DNA of 64,000 nucleotides from Blasia pusilla. Taxonomy: Eukaryota > Marchantiophyta > Marchantiopsida > Blasiales. Made by a program: the position numbers and the translations under genes. Where the stretch lies: contig CM114273.1 of the NCBI GenBank assembly GCA_050084515.1, forward strand, positions 3,472,001 through 3,536,000, in the 5' to 3' direction. The notes under the pieces are model-generated. The model was not told the DNA's origin and searched no databases. It saw only the letters and a list, made by a program, of their open reading frames with translations. Below, piece after piece: positions 1 to 13,020 of this stretch (its first letter is position 1; every line of letters starts with the position of its first letter).

Positions 1-379
1 CTAAGTCATATTAATTTAATTTGTTAAAAAAGACATAAATTGTATTTTCACGACTTTTTAAAATTATTTGATGTTCATTAATAGGACTCGGATTAATGGA
101 TATTCCAAGAAATCTTATGATGAATGATATTTTAAATTAATTAAGTGATAATAGAAGTGTGTGTAAGATTTCATTCTCCTAGTATTAAATCCTTTTATCT
201 CAAAAATTTTACATGATTGAATGAGAAAATAGAATATAAAAAACCAAAAATAGATATATTTTTAATAGTTAATCATTGATAAAAATAAATAAATGTAAAA
301 TCATAAATATCATTAAGCCGGTTAATTGTATCATGTGGATGTAATACATAAAAGAGAAGCTAAGACATAATATAAGAGA
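1..379. other. AT-rich sequence, nothing recognised
   Basis: I see no credible coding frame, RNA gene or clear repeat in this AT-rich stretch. It leads into LTR-related repeat copies. Confidence 0.4.
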
Positions 380-1010
380 TAAAAAAACGTCCTTTACACT
401 AAGAAGTGAGTCTTGTTAATATACTAAATTCATGGTTCCAATATAATTGGATTGACCCTAAACACAATGCATACCTTATGGATTTATGGGTCATCCTTAT
501 TTTTAACATTCTTCTCTCATAAAAGCATAAGTCTGTCATAGAAGCATAAGTCATATCTATTAAACTTCTAATCGTATTAAAATTGATGAAATTATTGTAT
601 ATTCATGTATGCAATAAATTTTGTTTTAACAAGGGACTTTGTGGTAAACTAACCATCATGCTACTCAAGTAATCATTTATTCTTGTACTACATGAAAAAT
701 AAAAGAAGACATATTTTAGGAGATAAAATAATATTCTCAACACTAAGAAGTGAATCTCACTAATCTACTAAACTCATGATTCTAATTAATGCTAATATAA
801 TTAGATTGCCCTTTAATATATTGCATATCTTCTAGATTTATAGGTCATCCCTATTTCTAACACTCTTTTATCATGGAAGCATAAATAATCCTTATTAGAC
901 TTCCACGAGTCTTAACATATTTATAAATGCAATAAATTTTTTTAACTAGGCACTTGGTGATATATTAATCATCATGATATTTAAGCAACCATATAATTTT
1001 AAGATAAAAT
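380..1010. repeat. Two tandem LTR-related copies, ~344-bp period
   Basis: Two copies of a sequence containing ACTAAGAAGTGA start near 398 and 742. Each is followed by a matching stretch about lack of an intervening gene: an A/T-rich block, a 'cataccttatg/catatcttct' segment and 'catccctattt'-type text. The downstream parts (around 600-690 and 915-1000, 'gcaataaatttt', 'catcatg') also correspond, which makes a ~344-bp tandem duplication. The same core is in the Copia LTR at 8634-8874, so these are probably old solo-LTR derivatives of that family. No open frame is present. Confidence 0.55.
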
Positions 1011-1229
1011 CGTTTTCCAACCATCATGCTTAGATTCCTTGGAAGTATCGAAATATTTGTTTCAATCGTGCGAATGTGATGTGAAAGGTCAAGATATATA
1101 TTATGCAAAGTGTTGGCATACAAAAGAAATATCATAGTTACTTGCATTTGCCAGATATAATAAAGATCCCAATGTTTATTGATATAATTTGATTTCTTTT
1201 GAGTCAAATAATATAGTATAATCAAATCA

Positions 1230-1616
1230 TATATTATGTAAATTCCTCCTTCATTAAGGATTAGAGAGAGTTTTATTAATATAAATTAATTAATAAAAAA
1301 TAATTCTTATGTTCAAACTTATTTATGGTATCTTTTTTGTGCAAACATAAGAAATTATGTTATAAATAAAGATAAATAAATATAAAATTAAAATAGTGGG
1401 ATTGATCTCTTTATGAAAGAAGAGCAAAAGTAGTTTTAGTTTGTAGCTAGGATAATTGGGATAGTTTCGAGGATATGAAATGAGTTCATGAGAATATTTT
1501 ACAAGAGATAACATATAATTTACTTGTCTTCAAATGAGATTCGCTAAACCTTGAGAGAATCCATGTGGCAGAAGATAAAATAAAATATCTTTTGTACTCT
1601 TGTGAATCCTTAAGAA
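1230..1616 (+). repeat. Arm of a ~4-kb-spaced inverted repeat (LTR-like)
   Basis: This segment matches the reverse complement of about 5115-5485 in order: an 'aattcctc...cattaag' block, a 'gagagagttttatt' block, 'atgaaatga', 'agattcgctaa', 'ccttgagag' and 'ttttgtactctt'. The match has many substitutions and small indels. The other arm continues into a TATA-like promoter segment, so the repeat is probably an LTR present in opposite orientations. It is cut off at about 1616 by a gypsy RT fragment. The LTR identity is inference; the inverted match is visible directly. Confidence 0.55.
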
Positions 1617-1990
1617 TGATTAAGATCTTTAGACAATTCATTGTTGAGAAAATATCATCTCTTTTAGATGATATTGATATAAAATAATGTGTTATATAAG
1701 ATATAAATTATAACATTGTGAAGTATGAATATGGAAAATTTGTATATGATTATATTTATTATACAAATATGATCATAACTAAAAGGCAGATCTTAGTCTT
1801 TTTTGAGAAAAATGTAATTTTGCGTTCTTTTTTTTTTAGTGGATGATTAACGAAAAAATCTAAATAAATCGATATCATTAGAATGATAGAAGAGTTTAAG
1901 AAAGTTTTTAGAAGCTTGTGTGTTTTATCAAATATCAATTCCTCATTTTGGCAATATGTTTGATCCATTGTAAGAAGTTACTGAGAGAAA
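1617..1990 (+). pseudogene. Ty3/gypsy reverse transcriptase fragment
   Basis: Read on the plus strand with frame changes and stops, this piece parallels the better preserved gypsy copy at 2700-3130. It has a LLDDI stretch equivalent to the palm DDI, then a segment equivalent to 'YxxxDMILT' and a VF.SLCVL stretch equivalent to the RSFLGACVFYH region. It is a second, shorter and more degraded copy of the same pol segment, with poly-T expansion near 1829. It has no coding capacity. Confidence 0.5.
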
Positions 1991-1999
1991 CGAAGAATT

Positions 2000-3795
2000 T
2001 CAATTGGGAGATTGAGCAAGGAGTAATAATAATATAATTTGAAGGAGGCATGGAATTTATGTTCGGTTCTAAAATATAGAAGTTCGTGCATCAATGGAGC
2101 CAAATCTATAGGATGGAAGAAATACAAGCCATAACTTCATAGAAGAGACGTTAGATCGTCTACAAATTGGAGGGATGAGTTTCTTATCGAAATTGAAAGA
2201 AAACTTTTTTGGAATATGTTAAGAAGATATGATAAAGCCTTCACTTTTACAACACAAGAAGTTGGTTGTGTAGATACAAGTGTGGTGACACTAATGGTAA
2301 TTTTCTAAGTTTCACATGTGCCTTGGGATTCGAAAGCAATACTAGTACCACGAGTTGTGTGATTATTACGCAGATTGAGTTATTGAAGGAGAAGTTATAG
2401 ATGGATATCTTAGAGCTATCTATAGGGCCTTACTCAAGTTGGTGATTCAATATGCCAAAAAAATCATGAGCTATCTAATTCTTTTGAGATATGAAATTGG
2501 AAAATAAGATAACCATTCAAAATTTGAGATGAAGGTTGTATATATAAGAACTTGCATAAGCTTTTGCAACACGTGCTTTCTATTCGATAAGAGATTTGCA
2601 CGTATTTAGAATATGATTAATTCCAATAAGTTATGGAGATTAGAGATATTATCTCTATGTGCATACCACTTGGGCTTGTAAGAATGTGTATATTACCTCA
2701 AGGAGCCAAAAATTATGTTGCTCTCATGCAAAATGCAATAAATAAAATATTGTGAAAGATCATTCTTGACAAAACTATCCCTCTCGTAGATGACATTCAT
2801 AGAAACACATGTGCAATAGAAGATAGAAATGAGAGTGTTATGAAAGATGGGTGTAGAAATTTTATGTTTGATCATATTTGTTATGTGGATATGATCCTAA
2901 CAAGATTAGAATATGTGAACCTTATTGTTTCTGAAAAAAAACATAGCTTTAGGGTTCCTCAAATCGTGGTAGTGGATCATCTTTGTCGAGAGTTTGGTCG
3001 AAAATAAAATCCATAAAAACTTGATGTCGTCGAGAGGAAACGTAATCAGAAAAACGTCATCGAAGTGAGAAGTTTTTTAGGAGCTTGTGTGTTTTATCAT
3101 GTGTAAATTCCTCCTTTTGGCCACATATCTAATCCTTTATATGAACTATTCAGAAAAAATAATAAGTTTACTTAGGAGAAGAAGCAAAGAGCGGCAATGA
3201 TGTAGTTGAAGGAAGCATTTAAGTCATCATCAGTTCTATGATAAGTGATTTACGAATGTTGAAGACCTATAATCATCATAATGGATACTAGACTTATTGC
3301 TTTTGATTGAGAAATAGGGCAAGATCATGCGGAAGGGAGAAGGTTTGCAACTAGGTTTGGAGTTCGTACACTCATGGAACAACAAAGAAGATATCCTCAG
3401 GTAAAGAGGGAGCTTTGGGGAGTTGTGATTGCAATGAAAGTTGAGGAGTATCTCATGGGGGCCTAGGTGTTGCTTGAGGTTCATTGTCTACCTTTGTTAG
3501 GAATGATTGCAAATTATGCAACTCCAAGTATTGCCATATTATGTTGGATAGTCTACATCACATCCTTGAATCCACAATTGAGGCATATAGAAGGGAAAAA
3601 TAACACAATAGTTGATACATTATATAGAGTTAGATTTAGGCAAGCAGAAGATACAGATGTTGTTTTGATAGATGAAGATAATGCATATGTATAGCAAGTG
3701 TCATCTCGAGAGCAGGGTTGCATAGAGGATATTCTTGCCTTCAAATGGAATTTATATTAAGGCAAGTTAAAAGAAATTGGGCGATGTTTAAGGTA
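2000..3795 (+). pseudogene. Ty3/gypsy pol remnant (RT, RNase H)
   Basis: Broken frames on the plus strand read through gypsy pol in the correct order. An RT entry segment (GPYSSW followed by PKK) lies near 2430. The palm region with LPQGAK and VDDI is at 2693-2795, and the connection segment (SFLGACVFYH) is near 3075. RNase H follows: RRYPQVKRELWGVV near 3378, then SLNPQLRHIEGKN and the IVDTLYRVRF tail at 3560-3640. The HIEGKNN...VDTL stretch is typical of the end of Ty3/gypsy RNase H. Many stops and shifts show that it is dead. The 2000-2390 part may be protease or RT entry but is too degraded to assign. I found no LTR pair for it. Confidence 0.75.
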
Positions 3796-4801
3796 GATAT
3801 CTTTGTGAAGTGTGGAGTAACGAGAATTTTCTAAGAAGAAATTTTGCCCAGGAGAATTCCAGCAACACTGCCCAATTCTTTTTTTTTCCTTCCAATTGTT
3901 TCTCCTCTGCCATTTGAAACCCAGTTCTCAAACACTATTAGCAGTACTGCTCATTATGCTACTTCCTCTCTCATTTCCTCCGTACTTGTCACTAGTCTGC
4001 CATTTGAAACGAGTCCTTCGAAGCCCAACAATTCACCTATCAAATTGATCAATAAGCACATAGCAAGCAGGATGATCCTTTACCTCCAACTTCCCACATA
4101 AATATGGTACAAGTCCAAGAATGGTTTCCATTTCACAACAGCCATCAACCAAATTGGTCAGCGTCTTCACAAACACTCCTTCCCTCTCCTCACTCAATCC
4201 CTACAGTTTGCTGCTATTGACCACTGCATGACTCTCCACATCACCATCTCCTAAATCCTACCATAGAGCGACCACCAATTTTGCAAACCATCTTATCAAA
4301 CCCTTCTCATCCAGCTCTGGCCTTTGGAGTAGCATCAAGCATGCGTTGAAGGATGGGCAAATCCTTTAGGAGGATAGTCTCTATCAAAACATAAAAGAGA
4401 ATGGGAAAATCCATCACAAGAATGGGCATAATCAATTAAAGAGTGAACATCAAAAAGTGACTACATCAGGGCCGAGGCAAGCAAGGAGGAAGCATTTGCA
4501 AGAGTAACAATATCTGCTAGTGGGTGGAACCAACTCTCTTGATATGTAGCCTCCCACTGCACTCTTGACATATCGTCTCCCTCGTGACAAAAAAAGGAGG
4601 GTAGAGTCTGGACTCGAGAGTTGATAACAACTTTTGTTTGATGTAACAACGTTTACATGAGTTAGATGTTGTGCTAGTCAGATGAGTCATTCTGAAGTCT
4701 TACATGAACATGCATCGTAGTAGGCTTTTAGGGAAGATCAACGTCTTGCATGTGTCGCTCGTTGTCTTCTATCCGTTTGTTGCCAATCCAATCTATGATA
4801 C
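3796..4801. other. Degraded repeat-like DNA, nothing assigned
   Basis: The stretch continues from the gypsy RNase H remnant. An 85-codon plus-strand frame at 3844-4101 and a 62-codon minus frame at 4461-4649 have no recognisable family. The minus-strand reading has occasional gag-like phrases but too many stops to support a call. The part after ~4460 may belong to the LTR-like repeat that ends near 5500. Confidence 0.3.
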
Positions 4802-4843
4802 AGGTAGAGCTTAAATATCGCTTAAGATACTTCAGCTCTACCT
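4802..4843. repeat. 10-bp perfect inverted repeat
   Basis: AGGTAGAGCT (4802-4811) is the exact reverse complement of AGCTCTACCT (4834-4843), with a 22-base spacer. It could fold as a small hairpin within the LTR-like unit. No function can be assigned. Confidence 0.5.
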
Positions 4844-4869
4844 AAAAAACAAAGGGTGGACACACAAGT

Positions 4870-5500
4870 TCTTCAAGGAGATTTGAAATAAGGCATATGA
4901 CTATCCACTACTATCTTTGGAAAATGCCAAAGAGGAGAGATGGAATGCCCTTGAGGGTGGTGGATGGCAATGAGAAAAAAATTGCAAATGCTCAAATAAT
5001 TCCACAAATTTTCTCCACAAGGGAGATTTAAAATAGAATGTAGAAGGTGATGAATCCTTGAAGGTCCCTCCTCTTTATATACTCTCAAGGGATCCAAAAG
5101 AGTACAAAATAGAATTAATCTTATCTTGTGTCACATGGCTTCCTCTCAAGGCTTAGCGAATCTTATTCTAACACAAGTAGATCACATTGTATTTCCTCCA
5201 AAATATTTTCATCAATTCATTTCATATTTTCTAACTACCCCAACTACCATAGCCACCAAACAAGACTGTTTTTTGTTTTTCTTTCATTAAGACACTAACC
5301 CCACTACTTTTCTTTAATACTCCTATGTCTTATTTATTATCTCTTTCCTAAAGTTGACCCCGCACAAATGAGATATCATAAAGATGTTTAAACATTAAAA
5401 TTTATGATCATAAAATAATTTAGTTAAAACAAATAAAACTCTCTCTAATACTTAATGAGAGAGGAATTTATAGAGTGGATGATTTTATCATACGATAACA
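4870..5500 (-). repeat. LTR-like unit, inverted relative to 1230-1616
   Basis: On the minus strand this unit contains the counterpart of 1230-1616 (at 5485 down to 5115). It is followed by a TATA-like motif (TATATAAAG, around 5075-5085) and a C/T-rich leader, an arrangement expected of a retrotransposon LTR promoter. No primer-binding site or matching LTR in the same orientation was found, so boundaries are approximate. Confidence 0.45.
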
Positions 5501-5539
5501 ACATATTATTCTTATAAATGGTTAAATGTCCAGGATCCA

Positions 5540-8500
5540 TCGGTGTTGGAATAAATTTTGCCTCCTCATCCCGAATTCTTCAAGCTTTTGAGAGATGAAC
5601 TTAGTTTGGCTCAAACTAATGGCTCAATCTCCTTTACTTCGAGAGAAAGACATGCCAAGAAAATGATGAAAATCACCAAGGTCTTTCATCTTCTAGCACC
5701 TCAACAAATATTTCTTTTGAGTCACAACATCTCAAAATTTGTCCCTTCAATCAACACATCGTCAACGTACATAATAAGCGCAACGACCAACTCGTCTATC
5801 TTCAGTGTGTAGAGACATAAGTAAGAATTAAAGCATTGCCAATTGAGCACCAATAACGAACAATCTAAGTTCTCATTCCATCCACGTCCAACTTGCTTCA
5901 GACCATATAGAGTCTTTAGCAGTCGCAAAACCTTATCTTTGTTTTTTTTAGGAGTATCCAAACATCTAGGTGTCCTCGTGAAGATATTCTTCTCTTGATG
6001 TTGGCCATTCAAATAAGCTGAAACAACATTAAGTTGTTAAACACATCTAGAGTAATTGCTAGGGTAGAAAAATCACAAATTATTGCAAAACGTGCCTCAA
6101 GTGCAAAAGTCCTATGGAAGTCAATACCTTCAAGGTGGGAGTAGCCTTTGGCATCTTACTATTCTTTAAACCTCTCAACTGATCCATTTAATGCAACATC
6201 GGTACAAAATACTCATTTTGAGTCTATGGGTTTTCTTCGAGCTAGAAGACATGCAAACTCTCATATGCCATGCTCTTTAAGAGATTACAACTCCTCCTAT
6301 ATGGCCATCTTCCATTGATTTGCAAGGGGATATTTCAAAGCTTCTTCCAAGGGTTTTGGATCATGTAAAGAGTGTGGATGAACCTTTCTTGAGTCAATCA
6401 CCTCCAAAAGAAAATATTTACGTACAAAGTTATCATATTCTATCCAAGGTGTTCGGTGCTTGCGTGGGCCCATCAATAATGTTGATAAACGGATGAGTAT
6501 GAGCTACATAAGGCTTTTTTATTATAGAATGCTTCAGAGGGTTTTTACCACCAAGTTGTGCACGTGGTAGCCAATTACGATTCCACACAATATATTTTGG
6601 TGCAAAGCCCAATAGCAATGATCTAACTTTGCTCCTAGAAGGAGTGTGCAAACTTCTTCAAAGATAATGCGCATCATTCGCTCTTCCATCCCAACAACCT
6701 CATGTGTGTATGAAGTTTTTACCTAATATCGGATTCCCTACGCCTTGAAATATGAACCAATGCAAGCTTATGGTTCAAGAACTCCATGCCTTGGTTAGTA
6801 AGGAAAGTTTTTACCTTCCGCTCCGTCTTTATCGCCAATTCTCTCTCCTAAATCTTCTATGCTTCATGGGTTTGATCTTTAGTCTTTAGGAAAGCTAAGC
6901 GAATGTATCGTGAACACTCATCTATCCACATGCACAGCCATCCACTTAGCACCTCCAAATCTAGGCGTGTCAGAGTATCCTATATTTGAAATGACCACAT
7001 ATAGAATTCCTTTGGCTTGCTTATGCGCCTCTGGGAAATGTTGACGGTAAGCCTTACCAATAATACATGCCTCACATGTTGGCATTAGCTCTTTGTTGCC
7101 AAAAATTCTCAAACCTTTAATAACTCGTATGCGCTCTTCTCCACAAATTGTTGATGTAGAGGCATGTGCCAATGCTTGATACCACTTCAGAAGTGATCAA
7201 CCTACAAGAGAAGTGGTCTCATCAATTTCACAACATATGAGATAAGCCTTTCCCTCAACCTTCCCATGAGCAAGTAGATATCCATGTGGTAGGAACCAAT
7301 CTTCCCCATCTTTATCCAAGTTGAAATTGCAGCCCTTTTTGCATAAGGTTGCAGCCGATAGAAGCGTATCTCGTGCGCCAAGCACTCAATGTACATTCTT
7401 CACAATCATCGGAATGCGATCTTCCTTAGAACCCAAAAATATGAAATATCTCATTTTATCCACGTGATTTGCTCATACCTCCACCATAGCCTCCTAATTG
7501 GATGGATGCACTTTTATCCAAATTATGGATCTTGCTTCGATCCCATTGGATATGCACGTCGGTAATGGAATCAATGCAAAGAAAATATATCAATGATCTT
7601 TGTGCATTTGTTAAATGCTTGTTGATCATTTCTCGCGCTCTGAGGACCACAACTACACTTGCACTTGCCGCATAATCTCTCGACTTTGGAGATTCACAAG
7701 CAACCTTCCAATGCCCAATTTGTCCATAAGGTCAACATCTGGTCTTCGACTTTAAGATGTGGATTTTCCCCTTCAACTCTCCATACTTCAGGTCCAACCT
7801 TACATTCTACTTGTATTCAGAAAGATTTTCCGTCGACTGCACCAACAAAGCAGAAGCTTAAGATATATTGTTCTCTTTACGCCTTATCTCCTCTTCGAGG
7901 AGTATGGACCGCAAAATCTCCTGTGTAATTTCTTCCTTTCCCCATGATCCCATTGATTGAACCAACGGGATCCCAAGAATCTTGCAAAGTATTCAACATG
8001 AGCCATACCATGCTCTGCTTGCTCATCTTTCAACCAACCTCGATATACTCATCCCTAAGATCAAACATTTGACGAGTAAACATCTCCATGGACTTGCCTT
8101 CTATGTATCAAAGATTGGAAAGCTTTCTATATTAAGTTAGCTCTATAGTGATACCCAATGATTTATGGATTTGAGCTAATATTTCCCACATCTTCTTCTT
8201 TGTCCTACACTTTCTAATGTGACTTTGCTACCATGGCTTTATTTGCAAAATAATCTGCGCTCTCACTTCCATCTCTTCCTCGTCCCATTTGTGTCTCGCA
8301 CACACATTTTTCTCACTCGGTCTCTCAAATTTTCATGTTATATATTTAAAAAGTTTATGATCACTCAATAAATACATCATGGAAAAGGACCATATGTTAT
8401 AGTTTCTTTCATCAAATCGTTCAAGACGGTGATCGGATGATGAAGAAGTCATTGTTATGGAAATGAAATAAAGTGACGATGATGAACTTTTACATATGGA

Positions 8501-8560
8501 AAGTCTATATGAAATGCAAGACTAATTCTAAGATAAGAAGAAAAATTAGGAAAACTAAAG
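5540..8560 (-). pseudogene. Ty1/Copia retrotransposon, degenerate internal region
   Basis: On the minus strand the domains run from high to low coordinates in Copia order. A gag-like region is at about 8500-7650. A GAG-pre-integrase/integrase zinc region is at 7172-6918 (LMPTCEACIIGKAYRQHFP). The reverse transcriptase at 6012-5722 carries the LKTLYGLKQ and catalytic YVDD motifs. The order integrase before RT is diagnostic of Copia against gypsy. Frameshifts and stops break every domain. The RNase H end is lost near 5540, and no 3' LTR is seen there. A primer-binding site and LTR lie immediately upstream at 8622-8874. Confidence 0.8.
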
Positions 8561-8621
8561 AAACATCAATCATTGGAAAAAAGTTGCAACATAGCAATTA
8601 CCAAGTCTAACATTAAGCCAA

Positions 8622-8633
8622 GCTCTGATACCA
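8622..8633 (-). promoter_or_regulatory. Copia primer-binding site (tRNA-iMet)
   Basis: On the minus strand this reads TGGTATCAGAGC, the standard plant Copia primer-binding site complementary to the 3' end of initiator tRNA-Met. It abuts the inner CA end of the LTR directly, as expected. Confidence 0.85.
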
Positions 8634-8874
8634 TGATAAAAATCCAAAGTAAAAGTCCTAAATATCGTTAGTAAGGTGAACACTAGCATATCGGTGTAGA
8701 ATATGAAAGAGGAAGAGAATACACACTTTAGGAGAGAAAATAACTTGCTTAACACTAAGAAGTGAGTCTATCTAATCTACTAGACTTATGGTTCTAAGTT
8801 ATACTAATGTAATTGGATTGAACCTAAACACGGTGCATACCTTATGGGTTTATAGATCATCCATATTTTTAACA
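8634..8874 (-). repeat. 5' LTR of the Copia remnant (241 bp)
   Basis: The unit begins TGATAAAAAT and ends TTTTTAACA on the plus strand, so it has TG...CA termini, and it is bounded on the inner side by the primer-binding site. Its core (ACTAAGAAGTGAGTC, then 'catgg', 'attggattgaacc', 'cataccttatgg') recurs at 390-510 and 735-870. A partner 3' LTR near 5500 is absent, so the element is truncated. Confidence 0.75.
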
Positions 8875-11800
8875 GTTATGTTGATACTAACAAATCAAAG
8901 ATTGAAAAAGAGTGAGCAGGGATATGATACAATCTCAAACATTGGGAAGATGTAAAAGACATAATTAGATAAAAATACAATGAAATATTTATATTCAAAA
9001 AATTAATGTACAAAATGGCCCATGACATATTATGAATATTAATTAGTATTTGTAGATAAATACTTTGTGTTCCCGCCCTATCAAAATTGCATGTGAAATT
9101 TCAAAATATCATCAAGTATTATTAACTTAATCCTATGTACAACTAGAAGGTATTTCTAATATACAACTTTATTAAGTTTAATTAAGACCAAAGCATTAAA
9201 CTCCCAAGAGCATCACACAAGGTGTGTAGAGGTGGCAAGTCATGCTCACTTGGATGCCATGTATTATAATTCAATTAAAAGTTAGTAATGAGGCCATAGA
9301 GATCAATACTACAAACTTTGTAGATAGAAAGAATAAAAGGATTTAGAAAGCAAAATGTAGCTAAAGAGAACCCCTCTAAACCTCCTTGACCGCTTTGATT
9401 TAAAATGACAACCTTAGATCTTGAGTTTACCATCTTTTGAGCCTTCAGCATATCTCTTCTGAAAGCTAACATTCTACCAAACATCCCCGCACCTCTTCCT
9501 TTGCATCAAGGTGGCACTGGCCTTTTGGATTTTTCCCATTGGTCATCCACTTTGAAATTTCAATCCGGCCAATTTTCAAGTCCCCGATAATCACCGATCT
9601 GCCATTTTGATATTCCGAATGAATCCATCATTTATACACGGCAGGAATCAAGGTTATGGTTCTTCTTTAGATGTCGATCACATATCTATGTGCAACTACA
9701 CCAAAATTCCCTCGATCAAAGAAGCTTGGAGACACTACTTAAAAGCGTTTAAATTCTCCTTCTCGCTGATGATTTTAATTGTACACTACAATTGAAGTGA
9801 TGATGAAACCGACCTAGCGATGTCTATTGTCATTTGATATTGGGGTCTTGTTTACAAACTACATAGTGCATGCAAATATTATATTGGATATCTATCATAA
9901 AATCCATTGTCTCCCAGAGCTTGATGCCTTATCTACATCGATCAATGAAAGTCACAACAACTGACGCATAGTGGCCTTATGTTGTGGAGTTCTCAAATGT
10001 ATTTACGATGTATGATGTAGGACCGCACACAAGGATCATCTAGAATTTCAAAGAGTTTGGTGGAGATGGAGAGCTACTAACCTTCATGATATTTCTTTCT
10101 CCCGTGTACGACCATGCCTAATGAAACCCACAGTTATTTTCTCTAGCTCCGCAAAAAATCCCTAACTTGGCTTTGCGATTATTTATTTATTGACTCGTAA
10201 TTAGACTTCACATATTTTAAATGATCTCAGCATAGAGTGATCCCTTTCACGATATGACTAAAGAGAAATCAACGACTCAATCATATTCTTATATGAAAAA
10301 GAATATCATAAGTTTATGCTTAAAATTTACTCAATACTTAACAAGTTATTTTGGGATATGATTAAAGCATATCCCCAAATTCTCCAATAAATTAGTTATA
10401 TTTTTATGTGATTACGCTATTACTATTTGATAGAAAGATATAACTACTATTTGACTAGAGGACATTCTAGTCATATATCCAAATCATGAAGAACATAAGT
10501 CATCTCACTAGTAGAAGAGGGGTCATTTTAAACCCATATTCTTGTGACACATGTTATTTAGAGTGTTTTCAACTACAATGAATTATTCCGGAACTCACCT
10601 ATTGACTCGTGAATTATTCACACGATAGTTGAGTCACAATTACTTACTAATGTAAACTCAAAGGAGTTCAAGTTACTTGGGAACCTATTTTAATTCAATT
10701 GTGCTTGGATAGAGGTATATTTCAAAATCTGGAAATGAGGCATGTAATATCGTAAAGTGAATACTATTTTTTTCCAAAGTATGATATATATCTATACTTC
10801 TATTTTACATATCATATACAAACCATAAAATTAGAAATATTTAGATAATAGGTTAGTTTGTAAATACCTTACAATTCATATTTATTGCATAAATCTTAAA
10901 CAATATCACCACTTTGTTATATGATCTAAGATTTATGAATGGTTATAGAAGTTGCCCAACCCTAATTATTGATGATATTTAAGAAACCAAATTTTATTTG
11001 AATGTTATCACACAATTTATAACATTTAAACAAATAATCTTAAGGTGCTTTTAAGGACATCACAAGACAACTTTAGGAGATTAAGTTTGATCCATCCAAA
11101 ACTAAGGTAATTTAATAAGTAGGTTTGATCCTATTTTGGAATCATTTTGAAGAATTTTACACAAAAGAAAATTTCCCATTTTATGACTTTGATATATGGC
11201 CAGATTGATTCTTTGATGATACAAAATTACTTATAATGATTAATAACCCGTAAGAACCAAGTCATTTATTGGTAATGACTAACGCTATACAATCATTAAT
11301 GAATGACTAGTAAATCAACAAAAGATATAACTTTGCTCTTCAATTTCTGGTCCTCTATCCATTTTCCATTCGTTGATATTTTATGTATTTATTTCTAGTT
11401 CGTCGACCCTCCCTCCCTCCCTCCATGATTTTCCATCCATCCATGTTCCACTCGTCAAACCTCTCTCAATCTTTCCATTCTCCATCTTCTATCGATCTAT
11501 GTGTGATATATCCATCTATTTTTTATCCGTTTTCACTTTGTGCAGTGTTAAGTCTCCCCTCTCAATGCATCTGTCTCCCATCTATATGTTTACATTTCCT
11601 CAATCTAATATCAAGATTTGAATGGTGTAGGATTCAAACATGAATCATTTTCACTAAAGTAAGGCTTGCAACCTCTTCCTTCTGCCACTCACTCATGTAA
11701 GACATGAACTCATTATGGCCCCTACAAGTTCCTTGTTTTTTTTTCCCCTTATCATCTCAGGTATCCATGTGTCCTCTAAACTTGTTACTAATTACTTTCT

Positions 11801-12473
11801 CCCCACCCCTCCCAAAGGGTCGCACATTGGCTTTACCACGGTTGGCAAAAGTGCCTCAACCAACTTTGAGCCGCCCCATATAAATAGACAATCCCCATGC
11901 ATTCACCGACACTGACACGATAGAAGGGCGGTTCACATAGAGCGATCCTTCTTTGGCTTCAGCCTTAGCTGAAACGACTCCCTTTTAGCCAACAGAGTTG
12001 CACAAATGTGTGCGGTTCTATTTGGTAACCATTGGCCTTTCATTTTTTCTTATTTTAGCATGTTTTCACTACGAATTTGTATCTCACGCATTTAGGGACA
12101 TACATATTCTAGTAGGTGAAAAAGAAGGAGATTTTCATTGAGACTATCTTAGCGATCAATATGAATATTTTTTACTTCTTTTGTGCATGGTTTCTTGAAG
12201 GTGGAATGTTTAGTGAAATCGAGCTCGCTACTTTTATGATGAGGACCACAACAGATGATGAATTTAATATTCAAAGTTTATTCATGATGGTTTCTAGAGT
12301 AAAGTTTGCATGTGGAGTCGTGTAAAAGTTTTTTATCCTACACGTAGAGCCCTTATCGCAAGACATCAATCTAGTGGATTATAGAATGAACGGTGGAATT
12401 ATCCAATCACAGACTGGAAGTATAGTTTAGAGGAGAAGAACAATTGTAAGTGAACTAGTGTGAGCAACATTGT
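8875..12473. other. AT-rich intergenic DNA, no recognised gene
   Basis: No credible coding region is seen. A CCCT-rich microsatellite run lies at about 11408-11427. The stretch at 10140-10700 has the texture of an old LTR, but I could not find termini or a second copy. Short frames at 9275-9484 (-), 9607-9795 (+), 11373-11643 (+) and 12116-12325 (+) have no recognisable motif. Confidence 0.4.
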
Positions 12474-12932
12474 TTAAAGAGCTTTGTGACATACATGCTT
12501 ACTTGAGAAATGATAGAGCTTGAGGTAGATCATACATACTTTTTTTTTTTCAGAAGTAGATGTTGTTGATGATTTTCCTACTTGCTTTTCTTTCTCCAAC
12601 TGAAGCTCTATACAGCGAAGTTCAAACATTTGAGACATAAGCTCCAATTTGTTGTCTTCTTGTTGACCTTTCTTATGACTTGTCTCCTTCAAAACTTGAA
12701 GGAAAACTTTCATTGATTGTGGAATACTATCAGTCATAACTCTCGACTTTATTTTTTTGTTTGGTTGTCGTACAATACCCGGTCGGGAACATGCTGTGCT
12801 TCTTGGATTTTTTTCGGTAGGTAGAGCTTCACTTGAATTCACATTGGATGTGTGAGTTTGAGATATATCTATTCGTTCACATAATGGTGTATCTATGGAT
12901 GGATGAATATGTGGATTGCTCAAATGATCCAC
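12474..12932 (-). CDS. Hypothetical protein with charged helical tail
   Basis: This 152-codon frame starts with ATG on the minus strand, so it is longer than expected by chance in this AT-rich region. The N-terminal part is polar and rich in Ser/Thr/Pro. From about residue 65 it becomes strongly charged. A segment from about residue 90 to 120 (KKGQQEDNKLELMSQMFELR, then LQLEKEK) resembles an amphipathic coiled coil. Similar charged tails follow MYB/SANT-like domains in proteins encoded by PIF/Harbinger elements, but no SANT domain is visible here. It may be the C-terminal remnant of such a gene or a chance ORF. No neighbouring gene suggests a role. Confidence 0.3.
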   Translation of the reverse strand: MDHLSNPHIHPSIDTPLCERIDISQTHTSNVNSSEALPTEKNPRSTACSRPGIVRQPNKKIKSRVMTDSIPQSMKVFLQVLKETSHKKGQQEDNKLELMSQMFELRCIELQLEKEKQVGKSSTTSTSEKKKVCMIYLKLYHFSSKHVCHKAL

Positions 12933-13020
12933 AAATTTCTTGCCCTCATCGGATAGAATGTGAATAGATGACGATTGGGATTTGTCACGTCTTTTAGGAT
13001 AGATCAGTGAGATCTAGTAG

